A model generated the notes under the pieces. The model made no database searches and was not told the DNA's origin. It worked only from the letters and a program-made list of their open reading frames with translations. From Acholeplasmatales bacterium (lineage in GTDB: Bacteria > Bacillota_I > Bacilli_A > Acholeplasmatales > Anaeroplasmataceae), in contig JAFTDB010000011.1 in the NCBI GenBank assembly GCA_017454375.1, forward strand, positions 1 to 64,000: a DNA stretch of 64,000 nucleotides. Reading direction: 5' to 3'. A program made the position numbers and the translations under genes. Each line of letters starts with the position of its first letter. The first letter of the stretch is position 1. Below, piece by piece: positions 1-8,963 of the stretch.

Positions 1-630
1 TATCACTTCTGCCACTCCCTTCGTTAGTGGATTAGAGCTATTAGTATATTCTTCTACCTTTTTACTTACTAATACCTCTACTAACTCTAATATCATTTTA
101 CCATAGTCATTAAGTCCATTCAATTTGTTTTGTTTCATTAGTTCTTCTATGTATATCTCATAGATTTCTACTGTGTTATATGTTTCCTTATCATATGTAT
201 CATAATACACAATCTTTTTAATTGGTGAGCCACTAAAGTTATGCGCCTCCTTTATGAAGAATATTTCTCTTGCATAAGCTTCCTTATCAAAGCTTTCTCC
301 TGGTTCAAAACATCTTCCATATAACTGTGCTGCATAGAAGAATTTCCTCCTGTCATGGAACTTCTTAGTTTGCAAGACCTTCTGAGCTTCAAAGTCGATA
401 TGATATACAATACCACTATCATCCTCGCCCCTCGCGCTTACATCAAATATTGCCTCTCTAGCATATGGTATGGTTTTTGTCTCTATAAGCTCTGATACTA
501 CATCCTCTGGCTTTAGATTGACACCACAGATTTTGTTGATATATCCAACCAACAGATTCTTATTTTTAAAAACCTCTTTAAAAATCAAATCTGAGATACC
601 GGATATATCTCTTGTTTTAACTTTATTCAT
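1..630 (-). CDS. Rpn-family PD-(D/E)XK nuclease/transposase-like protein, partial at left edge
   Basis: An open frame of 210 codons begins at ATG 630-628 and runs off the left edge without a stop. Around residues 61-83 it reads IFDVSARG... then HIDFEAQ, the D-x(n)-(h)E-x-Q core (D63, E81, Q83) of the Rpn/PDDEXK_2 (PF12784-like) nucleases, which promote RecA-independent recombination and often behave as mobile genes. The N-terminus (SDLIFKEVF) also fits that family, which is usually about 300 residues, so roughly a third is missing. Codon use differs from its neighbours (several AGG, GCG, CTG, GGC), suggesting transfer. A spacer with a terminator follows, so it is transcribed apart from trxB. 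Family call from motif; function inferred. Confidence 0.75.
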   Translation of the reverse strand, partial: MNKVKTRDISGISDLIFKEVFKNKNLLVGYINKICGVNLKPEDVVSELIETKTIPYAREAIFDVSARGEDDSGIVYHIDFEAQKVLQTKKFHDRRKFFYAAQLYGRCFEPGESFDKEAYAREIFFIKEAHNFSGSPIKKIVYYDTYDKETYNTVEIYEIYIEELMKQNKLNGLNDYGKMILELVEVLVSKKVEEYTNSSNPLTKGVAEVI

Positions 631-763
631 TTTATAAAACACCTCTTTTCCTAATATTGAGAAGTGAAGTTAAAAAACGCCTCTCACATATATAGGTAGT
701 CTCAAAGTGGTGATTTTTTTAAAATATTTTTTAATTTATTAAAAAAAGTTTATTTAAAAAGAA

Positions 764-785
764 AAATGCTACCGAAGTAGCATTT
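764..785 (-). terminator. Intrinsic terminator of the nrd/trxB operon
   Basis: A 9-bp stem (AAATGCTAC / GTAGCATTT) closes a 4-base loop that reads UUCG in the minus-strand RNA, an extra-stable tetraloop, followed by a T-rich run. It lies 15 bp beyond the trxB stop. No gene is seen in 631-799 apart from this hairpin. Confidence 0.85.
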
Positions 786-799
786 ATTCAAAACATAAT

Positions 800-1705
800 C
801 TATTCAAATCTTTTTAAATAATTTAATACAGAGATTGCAGCGATAGTACCATCAGAGGTTGCGGTGGTAAGCTGTCTAATTCTCTTACTCTTACAGTCTC
901 CCGCAACGAATATGCCTTCTTCTGATGTTTGGTTACCTTCATCAGCAAGTAGATAATTCCATTGATCCTTTTTTAAATTAGTAAATGGCTTAGTGTTGGC
1001 AATTGTACCAATTGAAACAAAGATACCATCAACTAATACTTCTTTTTCAACTCCTGCTTCATTAATAACTAAGCCTTTGAATTCATCATCCTTAATAATG
1101 TATTTTAATACCTTAGAATTGTAATGAATTTTTACCTTAGGATTCTTAGTTATCTTTTCAACATTGATAGGCTCACCAGTAAGCTTATCTAAATCCTGAA
1201 TGATTGTAACACTCTTAGTGTTGTTGATTAAATCTAGGGCAATAGTTAATGCACTATTACCACCACCAATGACTGCTACATCCTTATCATTGTAGAATGC
1301 ACCATCACAGGCAACACAAAATGAAATACCATTACCGATGAATTCATCTTCTCTATCTAGATTTAATCTACGGTATTTACAGCCTGTTGCGATAATGACT
1401 GCTCTTGCTTCGTATTTATTTGAATCTGTTGTGACAACCTTTTTATCACCAACAGATTCAATATTTAATACTTCTTCAAATTCATATCCACAGCCTAGCT
1501 CTTCTATTTGGTCGTATAGATTAGAGGTTAATTCTACACCACTAATAGATTTGTAGCCTGGATAGTTTTCAACCCTTGGTGATGAAGCAATTTGACCACC
1601 AATAGATTCTGATTCTAATACTAAAACCTTTTTATTAGCTCTAAGAAGGTATAGGGCTGATGTCATACCAGCCATTCCAGAGCCAATGATTATACAATCG
1701 TACAT
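800..1705 (-). CDS. trxB: Thioredoxin reductase (NADPH, FAD)
   Basis: 301 residues. It has an N-terminal FAD-binding GSGMAG motif, the redox pair CVACDG in the middle (usual form CATC), an NADPH-binding GGGNSA motif and the C-terminal FVAGDCKSK...RQLTTATSDG signature. It reduces thioredoxin-type disulfides with NADPH. The start ATG overlaps the nrdD stop by one base (TAATG), so translation is coupled. Last gene of the nrd operon, it is well placed to recharge the redoxin domain fused to NrdD and also TrxA (10881-11180). Family assignment is firm; the choice of NrdD as preferred partner is inference from gene order. Confidence 0.93.
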   Translation of the reverse strand: MYDCIIIGSGMAGMTSALYLLRANKKVLVLESESIGGQIASSPRVENYPGYKSISGVELTSNLYDQIEELGCGYEFEEVLNIESVGDKKVVTTDSNKYEARAVIIATGCKYRRLNLDREDEFIGNGISFCVACDGAFYNDKDVAVIGGGNSALTIALDLINNTKSVTIIQDLDKLTGEPINVEKITKNPKVKIHYNSKVLKYIIKDDEFKGLVINEAGVEKEVLVDGIFVSIGTIANTKPFTNLKKDQWNYLLADEGNQTSEEGIFVAGDCKSKRIRQLTTATSDGTIAAISVLNYLKRFE

Positions 1706-4059
1706 TATGCTCTTTCACCAATGTATTTCTTAATATTAGAAACGTTGACAATCATTTGTCCGCCTACAGCTAATGTAGGTGCTTGCTTAACACCGTATTG
1801 TTTAACTAAATCAACATTTTCTTCAGCAATAATCTTTGTATATTTAATGCCAGCCTTTTGTAGTAAAGATTCAGCTACCTTACAGTTAGGGCAAGTCTTA
1901 GATGCGAATAATAGGATTTCTGTTGAATCGCCAACCTTCTTCTCAACGATTTCTACATCATCACCAAATCTACGGCCCTTGAATAATGAACCAGCGATAT
2001 CGTAAGTCTTACGTTCCTTATATTCCTCAAGCTTACCATCATTCCAGTTCTTAACAGGACGATAGTAACCAGTGATACGGCTATAGATTTCAGTTTCCTT
2101 ATTACAATATGGACATTGCTTAACTTCACCAGCTAAGTAGCCATGTTCCTTACATACTGAGTATGTTGGAGATAATGTATAGTATGGAAGACGATAGTTA
2201 TCTGAAATCTTCTTAACTAGGTTAGCTGCAGCCTTCCAAGATTCTAATCTTTCTCCTAGGAATGTATGGAATACAGTTCCTGAAGTATATAATGTTTGAA
2301 GCTCATCTTGAACATCAAGTGCTTCAAAGATATCAGCTGTATAGCCAACAGGTAGATGTGAAGAGTTTGTATAATATGGAACATTATCCATTGAGCTAGC
2401 AGTTTGGATAGCTGGATATCTCTTCTTATCATGAGATGCTAGACGGTATGCTGTAGATTCAGCAGGTGTAGCCTCTAGGTTGTATAGATCACCATATTTT
2501 TCTTGGTAATCAGATAATTTATTTCTCATGAAGTTTAAAACATCTTTAGCGAATTCTTGACATTCCTTATTTGTTAAGTCTTTTCCTAACCAGTTAGCAT
2601 TTAAACATGCTTCATTCATACCAACTAAACCGATTGTTGAGAAGTGGTTATTGAATGTTCCTAAGTATCTCTTAGTATAAGGATATAAACCTTCATCTAA
2701 TAGCTTAGTGATTGTATTTCTCTTAATCTTTAAGCTTCTAGCAGAAATATCCATCATTCTTTCAAGTCTTGAATAAAATTCTTCTTTAGTCTTTGATAAG
2801 TAAGCAATTCTAGGTAGGTTGATAGTAACAACACCTACAGAACCTGTAGATTCACCAGAACCGAAGAAACCACCAGATTTCTTTCTTAATTCTCTTAGAT
2901 CTAGACGTAATCTACAGCACATAGATCTAACATCAGATGGTTCCATATCTGAGTTTACATAGTTAGAGAAATATGGAGTACCATATTTAGCTGTCATTTC
3001 GAATAATAATTTATTATTTTCAGTTTCAGACCAGTCAAATTCCTTAGTGATTGAATATGTAGGAATAGGATATTGGAAGCCACGACCATTGCAGTCACCT
3101 TCACACATGATTTCAATAAATGCCTTATTGATCATATCCATTTCTTTCTTACAATCTTTATATTTGAAGTCTTGTTCTTCATCACCGATTAAAGCATTTA
3201 ATTCTGCTAAATCGTTAGGTACTGTCCAGTCTAATGTGATATTAGTGAATGGAGCTTGAGTACCCCAACGAGATGGAGTATTAACACCATAAATGAATGA
3301 TTGGATACATTGCTTAACTTCTTTATATGATAGGTTATCCTTCTTAACATATGGAGCTAGGTAAGTATCAAAAGATGAGAATGCTTGAGCACCAGCCCAT
3401 TCATTTTGCATGATACCTAGGAAGTTAACCATTTGATTACAAAGTGTAGATAGGTGTCTTGCTGGAGCAGATGTAATCTTACCAGTAACACCGCCAAGGC
3501 CTTCCTTGATTAATTGTTTTAAAGACCAACCAGCACAATATCCTGATAACATAGATAGGTCATGGATATGGATATCAGCATTTCTATGTGCAGCAGCAAT
3601 TTCTTCATCATAAATCTCTGATAGCCAGTAGTTAGCTGTGATAGCACCAGAGTTAGATAGAATTAAACCACCAAGTGAATATGTAACTGTAGAGTTTTCT
3701 TTAACTCTCCAGTCATTGATTTGAACATAGTTATCAACTAATGCTTTATAATCTAATACTGTTGATTTAATATTTCTTTGCTTTTCATGTAGCTTTCTAT
3801 ATAGAATATATGATTTAGCTACATCAGTATAGCCTGATTTAGATAATACATTTTCAACGCTATCTTGAATATCTTCAACGCTAATCTTTTCATCAACAAC
3901 CTTTGATGCAAAATCAGCAGTAACCTTTAATGCTAAGAAATCAATAACATCCTTATCTGTATTAACATCTACTGAATCAAATGCTTTAGAAATTGCACTT
4001 GCTATTTTTTGTAAATTAAAGTCTACGACGCTTCCGTCTCTTTTTATAACCTTATACAT
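1705..4059 (-). CDS. nrdD: Anaerobic ribonucleoside-triphosphate reductase (class III) with fused C-terminal glutaredoxin-like domain
   Basis: 784 residues. Order: ATP-cone (about 1-100), a catalytic barrel with ADIHIHDL, the MCCRL cysteine loop and VVTINLPR, a zinc site CxxH...CPYC, the glycyl-radical segment RITGYYRPV with Gly near 664, then an added redoxin domain from about 710 carrying CPNC (723/726) and a cis-Pro QAPTL. It makes dNTPs without oxygen. The core resembles the type known from Thermotoga that uses redoxins rather than formate. An in-frame redoxin tail is unusual and would supply electrons in cis, with TrxB encoded directly downstream. SD GAGGTG lies 6 bp from the ATG. Catalytic identity firm; electron route inferred. 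Confidence 0.94.
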   Translation of the reverse strand: MYKVIKRDGSVVDFNLQKIASAISKAFDSVDVNTDKDVIDFLALKVTADFASKVVDEKISVEDIQDSVENVLSKSGYTDVAKSYILYRKLHEKQRNIKSTVLDYKALVDNYVQINDWRVKENSTVTYSLGGLILSNSGAITANYWLSEIYDEEIAAAHRNADIHIHDLSMLSGYCAGWSLKQLIKEGLGGVTGKITSAPARHLSTLCNQMVNFLGIMQNEWAGAQAFSSFDTYLAPYVKKDNLSYKEVKQCIQSFIYGVNTPSRWGTQAPFTNITLDWTVPNDLAELNALIGDEEQDFKYKDCKKEMDMINKAFIEIMCEGDCNGRGFQYPIPTYSITKEFDWSETENNKLLFEMTAKYGTPYFSNYVNSDMEPSDVRSMCCRLRLDLRELRKKSGGFFGSGESTGSVGVVTINLPRIAYLSKTKEEFYSRLERMMDISARSLKIKRNTITKLLDEGLYPYTKRYLGTFNNHFSTIGLVGMNEACLNANWLGKDLTNKECQEFAKDVLNFMRNKLSDYQEKYGDLYNLEATPAESTAYRLASHDKKRYPAIQTASSMDNVPYYTNSSHLPVGYTADIFEALDVQDELQTLYTSGTVFHTFLGERLESWKAAANLVKKISDNYRLPYYTLSPTYSVCKEHGYLAGEVKQCPYCNKETEIYSRITGYYRPVKNWNDGKLEEYKERKTYDIAGSLFKGRRFGDDVEIVEKKVGDSTEILLFASKTCPNCKVAESLLQKAGIKYTKIIAEENVDLVKQYGVKQAPTLAVGGQMIVNVSNIKKYIGERA

Positions 4060-4070
4060 AATTTCACCTC

Positions 4071-4760
4071 TTAATTTATTCCTCTAATTTGAATATAATC
4101 ATATTTTTGTTTTAGTTTATTGTAAATCTCTTTTAATTCTTGATCTGTATATGCCTCTAGATTAGAAATAATATTAGTTTCTCTATCCTCAAACTTTTGT
4201 AAAAAGTAATGCTTACAGTTTAGATAATTAATAATTAATTCAATATCCTCAGGAGTCATAAATTCTTTTATAACTGTAGTTCTAAATTCATATTCGATCT
4301 TACTATTTTTAATCAAATTAATTGATTCTCTTAATCTATCAATATTAACATTTCTACAAGTAATTATTTCATATTTTGAAAACACACTCTTTATATCCAT
4401 TGCGATATAATCTATTAAATTGTTATCTAAAAGTGTTTTAATAACTTGTGGATTAGACCCATTTGTATCTAGTTTTACCAAAAGTCCAATATCTTTTACC
4501 TTCTTGATGAATTCAATCAAGTCTGGTTGAATTGTTGGCTCTCCGCCTGTTATGCAGACACCATCAAGAAGCTTCTTTCTCTCCCTAAGATAATCAAGTA
4601 CCTCTTCCTCAGGGATGAGCTCATTATCCTGAATATCTAACACAAGTTCACTATTTTGACAATATGGACAACGGAAGTTACATCCATTAGTGAATATTGT
4701 AGCCGCAACTCTATCAGGATAATTCAAAAGTGACAATTTATCAAATCCAGCTATTTGCAT
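4071..4760 (-). CDS. nrdG: Anaerobic ribonucleotide reductase activating protein (radical SAM)
   Basis: 229 residues from ATG 4760. The radical-SAM cluster motif CNFRCPYC lies near residue 30, followed by GGEPT; the length and the N-terminal MQIAGFDKLSLLNYPD pattern match NrdG/PflA-type activases. It makes the glycyl radical on NrdD using a 4Fe-4S cluster and S-adenosylmethionine. An upstream GTG at 4772 is possible, but ATG 4760 has a GGTGAT ribosome site and begins one base after the stop of the preceding gene (TAATATG). Its position between the two NrdD-type genes fixes its substrate with good confidence. Confidence 0.9.
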   Translation of the reverse strand: MQIAGFDKLSLLNYPDRVAATIFTNGCNFRCPYCQNSELVLDIQDNELIPEEEVLDYLRERKKLLDGVCITGGEPTIQPDLIEFIKKVKDIGLLVKLDTNGSNPQVIKTLLDNNLIDYIAMDIKSVFSKYEIITCRNVNIDRLRESINLIKNSKIEYEFRTTVIKEFMTPEDIELIINYLNCKHYFLQKFEDRETNIISNLEAYTDQELKEIYNKLKQKYDYIQIRGIN

Positions 4761-4761
4761 A

Positions 4762-6672
4762 TTAATCACCACACCTAATGCTTAGGAATGCTACATCATT
4801 TGTAATCGCATCATTTAGCATATCCTTTATTTTCTTTGTTGAAGTTTTTCCTCCAACCTCAATAACATAGCGGTGACCTCCGTTAGTTAGTTTTTCATAG
4901 CTAGCTATGTCACTTACATTATCAAATGCTTTATAAGCTTCATCATATGTGCTCTTGTTAGAATCAACCTGTTCAGCAAGGATTGTCTTATCAATGTTGA
5001 TAAAGTGTGCTGAAGCATCAGCATAATTTATCCCACTAATTGAAAAGTTAAGACGCTCCTCATTACTGATTTTGCTGGCATAATCATTAAGATATTCAAG
5101 TAGTTTTAAGACATCACCTTTTTTATTCTTAAAGAATGTCCTAGCTGCTTCTGCAAGACCTACAAGGTTGATGTATAGCACACCACCTCTTAGGATTTTT
5201 CTAACCTTTTGTCCAGCCTCTAGCTTTTCACTATCAAGGATTACCTTATCATTAAATAGATAATTGTAATTCTCCTTGTAGTAATTGCACATATTTTCAA
5301 ATGCTACAAGTAGCTCATTCTTACAAAGCTCTAAACAGCTATTTAGTGAAGCATAGAATGTTTCATTATCCTTTGACTGCATCGCAATTCTAGCTAGGTT
5401 AATGCTAGTGTTTGCTAGCATTATTCTGCCTAAGGATAATTTCTTCTCTTCATTGATATTGTCTAATATTTTTTCACCTAAAAAGAAATATTCAATATCA
5501 CTAGCTGTTGTAACGTTGGCGCTAGATTTTAAATTAATAACATTAAAATCTTTCTTTGTTTCAACAAGTTCTAATAATTCATCAACTGATTTGTTATCTT
5601 CAATCTTATAATTGAAATGTATAAATTTGAAATCAGTTGTTTTGAATATATCAACGATCATCTTGTTTATAACATTACCAATGTTACCCTTAGAGCTACC
5701 AAAGCTTACTGTGTAGCCCTCATTTCTTGGGAATGATTCATCATCAATAGAAAGTAATAAATTCTTTAAATCACTATATACCTTAGAATTAGTTGCGGAC
5801 AATGAATCACTAACACATTTAGTGAATAAATCTAAGGTAGCTTTAGATTTAAAATATTTTTCTAAGGATTTTACACCACTATCAATATCATCAATCATTG
5901 AGATTTCATCCTTTAATGCGGTGATATTGATATAAGGTAATAATCCTTCTAGCTCTAGATACTTAGTTAGATAATCAGTTAAATAATTCTTATATAAATA
6001 TATATAATAAGGATTAAATACTTTATCTAGACTAGCTAGAACATGCTCGCCATATTGTTCTTTTTTAATATTTCTAAGGAAGCTAATTAAATAGAATATG
6101 TAATTATCGTTGATTTCTATTTTAGATAAATCTAAAACGGAGCCCTTAGAAATCTTAAAAGAATAATAGCCTAAGTTATGGATGAATATTATTCCCTCAT
6201 CATGGCTTCTAGTATATTTATTATCTAGAAGATATGCCCTTGCATATTCGGTTGAAATAGAACTTTCAAATGTTAGAATTGATTGAAAGCTTTCGACTCC
6301 TTTGCTGGCAAGGAATTCCATAGCCTTCAAAAACTTATGTTGTTGTTTAGTAGTAAACAAATCTCTAGATTGTGCTCTTTTAATACGATATTCCTTAAAT
6401 GCTTCATATGCTTCCTTATAAGAAGATGCATTTAAGGTATTCTCGATAATATCTTGAATATCCTCTACATTGATAGTTTTTCTATCCTTGTAGTTTTCTT
6501 CAATAAAATTAAGAACATCACTATAAATTTTGTTAATACTGTTGATATCGTAATTATCATAAGTACTATCAAAGGCCTTCTTTATCGCAATAGCTATCTT
6601 AGCTTTGTTAAAAGAAACTCTCTGACCACTTCTCTTTACGATGACCAACTCATCAAAAACATTTGAGTTCAT
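4762..6672 (-). CDS. NrdD-like ATP-cone protein lacking catalytic Cys and glycyl-radical domain (putative pseudo-subunit)
   Basis: 636 residues. Residues 1-100 form an ATP-cone much like that of the adjacent NrdD. The rest follows NrdD landmarks in order: HDEGIIFIHNLGYY for the HIHDL segment, LANTSINLARIA for VVTINLPRIA, GLAEAARTFF for GLVGMNEAC, and TNGGHRYVIEV for the TSGTVFHTFLGE region. Where NrdD has its MCCRL loop there is no cysteine. The protein stops (FLSIRCGD) just where the NrdD zinc site and glycyl radical would begin. It cannot be a standard reductase. First gene of the operon, with a strong SD (GGAGGAA) and coupled to nrdG. A regulatory or structural partner of NrdD is inference; its size and intact frame argue against simple decay. 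Confidence 0.75.
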   Translation of the reverse strand: MNSNVFDELVIVKRSGQRVSFNKAKIAIAIKKAFDSTYDNYDINSINKIYSDVLNFIEENYKDRKTINVEDIQDIIENTLNASSYKEAYEAFKEYRIKRAQSRDLFTTKQQHKFLKAMEFLASKGVESFQSILTFESSISTEYARAYLLDNKYTRSHDEGIIFIHNLGYYSFKISKGSVLDLSKIEINDNYIFYLISFLRNIKKEQYGEHVLASLDKVFNPYYIYLYKNYLTDYLTKYLELEGLLPYINITALKDEISMIDDIDSGVKSLEKYFKSKATLDLFTKCVSDSLSATNSKVYSDLKNLLLSIDDESFPRNEGYTVSFGSSKGNIGNVINKMIVDIFKTTDFKFIHFNYKIEDNKSVDELLELVETKKDFNVINLKSSANVTTASDIEYFFLGEKILDNINEEKKLSLGRIMLANTSINLARIAMQSKDNETFYASLNSCLELCKNELLVAFENMCNYYKENYNYLFNDKVILDSEKLEAGQKVRKILRGGVLYINLVGLAEAARTFFKNKKGDVLKLLEYLNDYASKISNEERLNFSISGINYADASAHFINIDKTILAEQVDSNKSTYDEAYKAFDNVSDIASYEKLTNGGHRYVIEVGGKTSTKKIKDMLNDAITNDVAFLSIRCGD

Positions 6673-6695
6673 AGTTTCCTCCGACGGGTTCTTAT

Positions 6696-6724
6696 ATTAT
6701 AAGATAACATTACTATATATACAA
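6696..6724 (-). promoter_or_regulatory. Promoter of the nrd operon with a possible NrdR-like box
   Basis: TTGTAT (6724-6719), 17 bp, TATAAT (6701-6696), about 24 bp before the start codon. The -35 region overlaps CTATATATA, which matches one side of the NrdR box (ACACTATATATAGTGT-type); the other half is poor and no second box was found, so the operator call is weak. The wider gap 6673-6976 also holds a perfect 14-bp palindrome (AAAACAGCTGTTTT, 6801-6814) and a GGCAT/ATGCC dyad (6836-6850) of unknown role. Confidence 0.5.
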
Positions 6725-6866
6725 TGTTTTTTTTAGAAAAAAGCAAAAATTTTTACACTCTTAAAAATTGCATTTTCAAAAATTTTCCTAAAAAAAACAT
6801 AAAACAGCTGTTTTCATATCGTTTTCATATAATTAGGCATTTTTAATGCCGAATTACATAATAAAA

Positions 6867-6882
6867 GCCCTCAGTTGAGGGC
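6867..6882 (-). terminator. Intrinsic terminator after patB/malY
   Basis: GCCCTC / GAGGGC stem with a 4-base loop, followed on the minus strand by TTTTATT. It lies about 95 bp past the stop of the PLP enzyme gene. Confidence 0.75.
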
Positions 6883-6976
6883 ATGTTTTATTTAGTAAAT
6901 TGATATTAATTACCATTAAAGATATGTTTAATAATTATAAGCTAAGATATTTTAAGTAAGATTAAACATTATTTAA

Positions 6977-8125
6977 CTACTTATCTTCTACTGCTTTTTT
7001 AAGTCTATTCATTCCTTCTACTACATTAGCATGTGATGTAGCTAGGTTTATTCTAATAAATCCTGCTCCATTAGAGCCAAATGTATCACCAGATGATACC
7101 CATAGCTTATATTTTCTTTTTAGCTTGGCGGTAAACCTTTTAACATTGTCTGTTACCTTAGATACATCTACCCAAACTAAATATGTGGCATCACCTTTAA
7201 TATATGTTAAATCCTTTATTTCTTCTTTTATAAAGTTTTCTACATATAATTTATTATTATAGATATATTTATTTAGTTCACTCAAATAATTATCTCCATC
7301 ACTAAATGCCTTAGATAGGGCATCATAGACAAGGGCATTGCCATGAGTTTGGCCTTCCACATCAAGTCTATGCTCTAGTCTATGTAATAATTCATGGTTA
7401 TAACATACCATGAATGATCCTTGTAATCCTGCAAGATTAAATGATTTAGAAGCTGATGACAACATTATTACATCTAAATCCGTAATATTTAAAAATGAAT
7501 ATGTCTTCATTCCTGGTGTTACTATATCAGAATGTATTTCATCAGATATAACCATAACATTATGCTTAATACATAGCTTAGCTATTTTATTAATTTCTTC
7601 CTTTGTCCATAGTTTTCCAATTGGATTATGTGGATTACAGAATATAAATAATTTAGATTCTTTTAATTTATTATCTAAATCATCATAATCTATATCATAT
7701 ATACCATCATTATATGTAAGCTTACATTCTAACGCATTTCTATTATTATCTAATATTGAAGAGTAAAACATATTATAGACAGGAGATAATATTAATACAT
7801 TATCACCATCATTAGTTAATTCTCTAACAGCTGATGATATGGCAGGTACTACACCCTGTGTGAATATCATATCATCACGTTTTATTTCAATAATATGATT
7901 TCTTTTATAGAAATCTATAATTGATTCATAAAAATAATTAGGCTGCTCAGTATAGCCGAAGCATCCTTTGTTTACTCTTTCTTTTATAACATCTAATACA
8001 AAGTCAGGTGTCTTATAGTCCATATCTGCTACCCACATAGGTAGAACATCTGGTGTTGAATATTTAACAGAATTGGTATTACTTCTATCTGCTAAATCAT
8101 CAAAATTATATTTCAAATTACTCAC
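6977..8125 (-). CDS. PLP-dependent C-S lyase/aminotransferase, PatB/MalY type
   Basis: 382 residues, fold-type I PLP enzyme. Visible marks are the N-terminal LPMWVADMDY, CNPHNPIGKLW, SDEIHSD and the Schiff-base lysine in SSASKSFNLAGLQ, which together identify the PatB/MalY subfamily (cystathionine beta-lyase-like, sometimes regulatory). It likely cleaves sulfur amino acids to pyruvate, ammonia and a thiol. It overlaps the DUF3737 gene by 8 bp and is the last gene of a three-gene overlapping unit with a MATE exporter. The substrate cannot be fixed from sequence. Confidence 0.85.
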   Translation of the reverse strand: MSNLKYNFDDLADRSNTNSVKYSTPDVLPMWVADMDYKTPDFVLDVIKERVNKGCFGYTEQPNYFYESIIDFYKRNHIIEIKRDDMIFTQGVVPAISSAVRELTNDGDNVLILSPVYNMFYSSILDNNRNALECKLTYNDGIYDIDYDDLDNKLKESKLFIFCNPHNPIGKLWTKEEINKIAKLCIKHNVMVISDEIHSDIVTPGMKTYSFLNITDLDVIMLSSASKSFNLAGLQGSFMVCYNHELLHRLEHRLDVEGQTHGNALVYDALSKAFSDGDNYLSELNKYIYNNKLYVENFIKEEIKDLTYIKGDATYLVWVDVSKVTDNVKRFTAKLKRKYKLWVSSGDTFGSNGAGFIRINLATSHANVVEGMNRLKKAVEDK

Positions 8126-8963
8126 CTGTTTCAGTTATCTTACATAATGATTCATATTTTGAATCATCTGTTAATATAATCTCTTGTGCCTTCTTACAAG
8201 TAATAGATCCTGATTTAGGATTTTTAATTGATAAGATATCAGAATTGATTGTTGCCTCTACATCTGAATATTCAAATGAGAAATCACAATCAACCATCTC
8301 ACAATCAATTAGCTTTAGGTTTGTACAATAACATAATGGTTGTGTACCAATAATCTTACAGTTGATTAATGTAAGACCGTCAGAATACCATGCTAGATAT
8401 TCACCTTTGATTGTACAATTTTTAACTGTAACATTCTTAGTATGCCAGAAGGCATCCTTAGTATCTAGATAAGAATCCTCAATTAAGGCGTTCTCAACAT
8501 ATTGGAATGAATATTTACCTTTAAATTTAGTATCCTTCATTTTAATGTTTGATGCCATCAAGAATAAATATTCACTTGTTAAATCTGAATTATTTATTTC
8601 AATGTTGTGGCTCTTCCAACCAAATTCTGGAGACACAACTGTTGTGTTATCAATTGTTATATACCTACATTCACGTAGTGCTTTAATACCACCAAGATTA
8701 GAATTCATAATCTTGACGTTATCTGTATACCATAAGGCAGCACGACATTTTTCTGTCATTTCTACCTTATCAAGGATAACATTATTATCATGCCATAAAG
8801 GATATCTTAAATTCATATAACAAGATACTAGCTTAATATCCTCTGATTCCTTTAGGGCAGATTCTCCATCCTCAATTCCGTCAAATTTACAATTAACAAG
8901 AGTTATATTCTTACTACCATATAAATCTCTTTCATTAGGAAAGACTTTATTTTCAATAATCAT
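8118..8963 (-). CDS. DUF3737-family right-handed beta-helix protein
   Basis: 281 residues made of short repeats of about 20 residues with the rhythm nVxIxNsxhxg (for example NVTVKNCTIKGEYLAWYSD), which predicts a parallel beta-helix of 9-10 coils. No signal peptide, so cytoplasmic. The sequence matches what I remember of DUF3737 proteins, whose function is unknown. It overlaps the MATE gene by 4 bp (ATGA) and patB by 8 bp, so the three products are probably made in fixed ratio and may share a process. Confidence 0.75.
   Translation of the reverse strand: MIIENKVFPNERDLYGSKNITLVNCKFDGIEDGESALKESEDIKLVSCYMNLRYPLWHDNNVILDKVEMTEKCRAALWYTDNVKIMNSNLGGIKALRECRYITIDNTTVVSPEFGWKSHNIEINNSDLTSEYLFLMASNIKMKDTKFKGKYSFQYVENALIEDSYLDTKDAFWHTKNVTVKNCTIKGEYLAWYSDGLTLINCKIIGTQPLCYCTNLKLIDCEMVDCDFSFEYSDVEATINSDILSIKNPKSGSITCKKAQEIILTDDSKYESLCKITETGE

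Noticed and set aside
4762-6672. NrdD-like gene as simple decay of an old nrdD copy
   Set aside because: 636 codons without a stop or frameshift, strong SD, coupled translation with nrdG; decay is unlikely, though not excluded.
6709-6725. Firm NrdR box at the nrd promoter
   Set aside because: Only half of the palindrome fits and no second box with proper spacing was found; listed only as a possibility.
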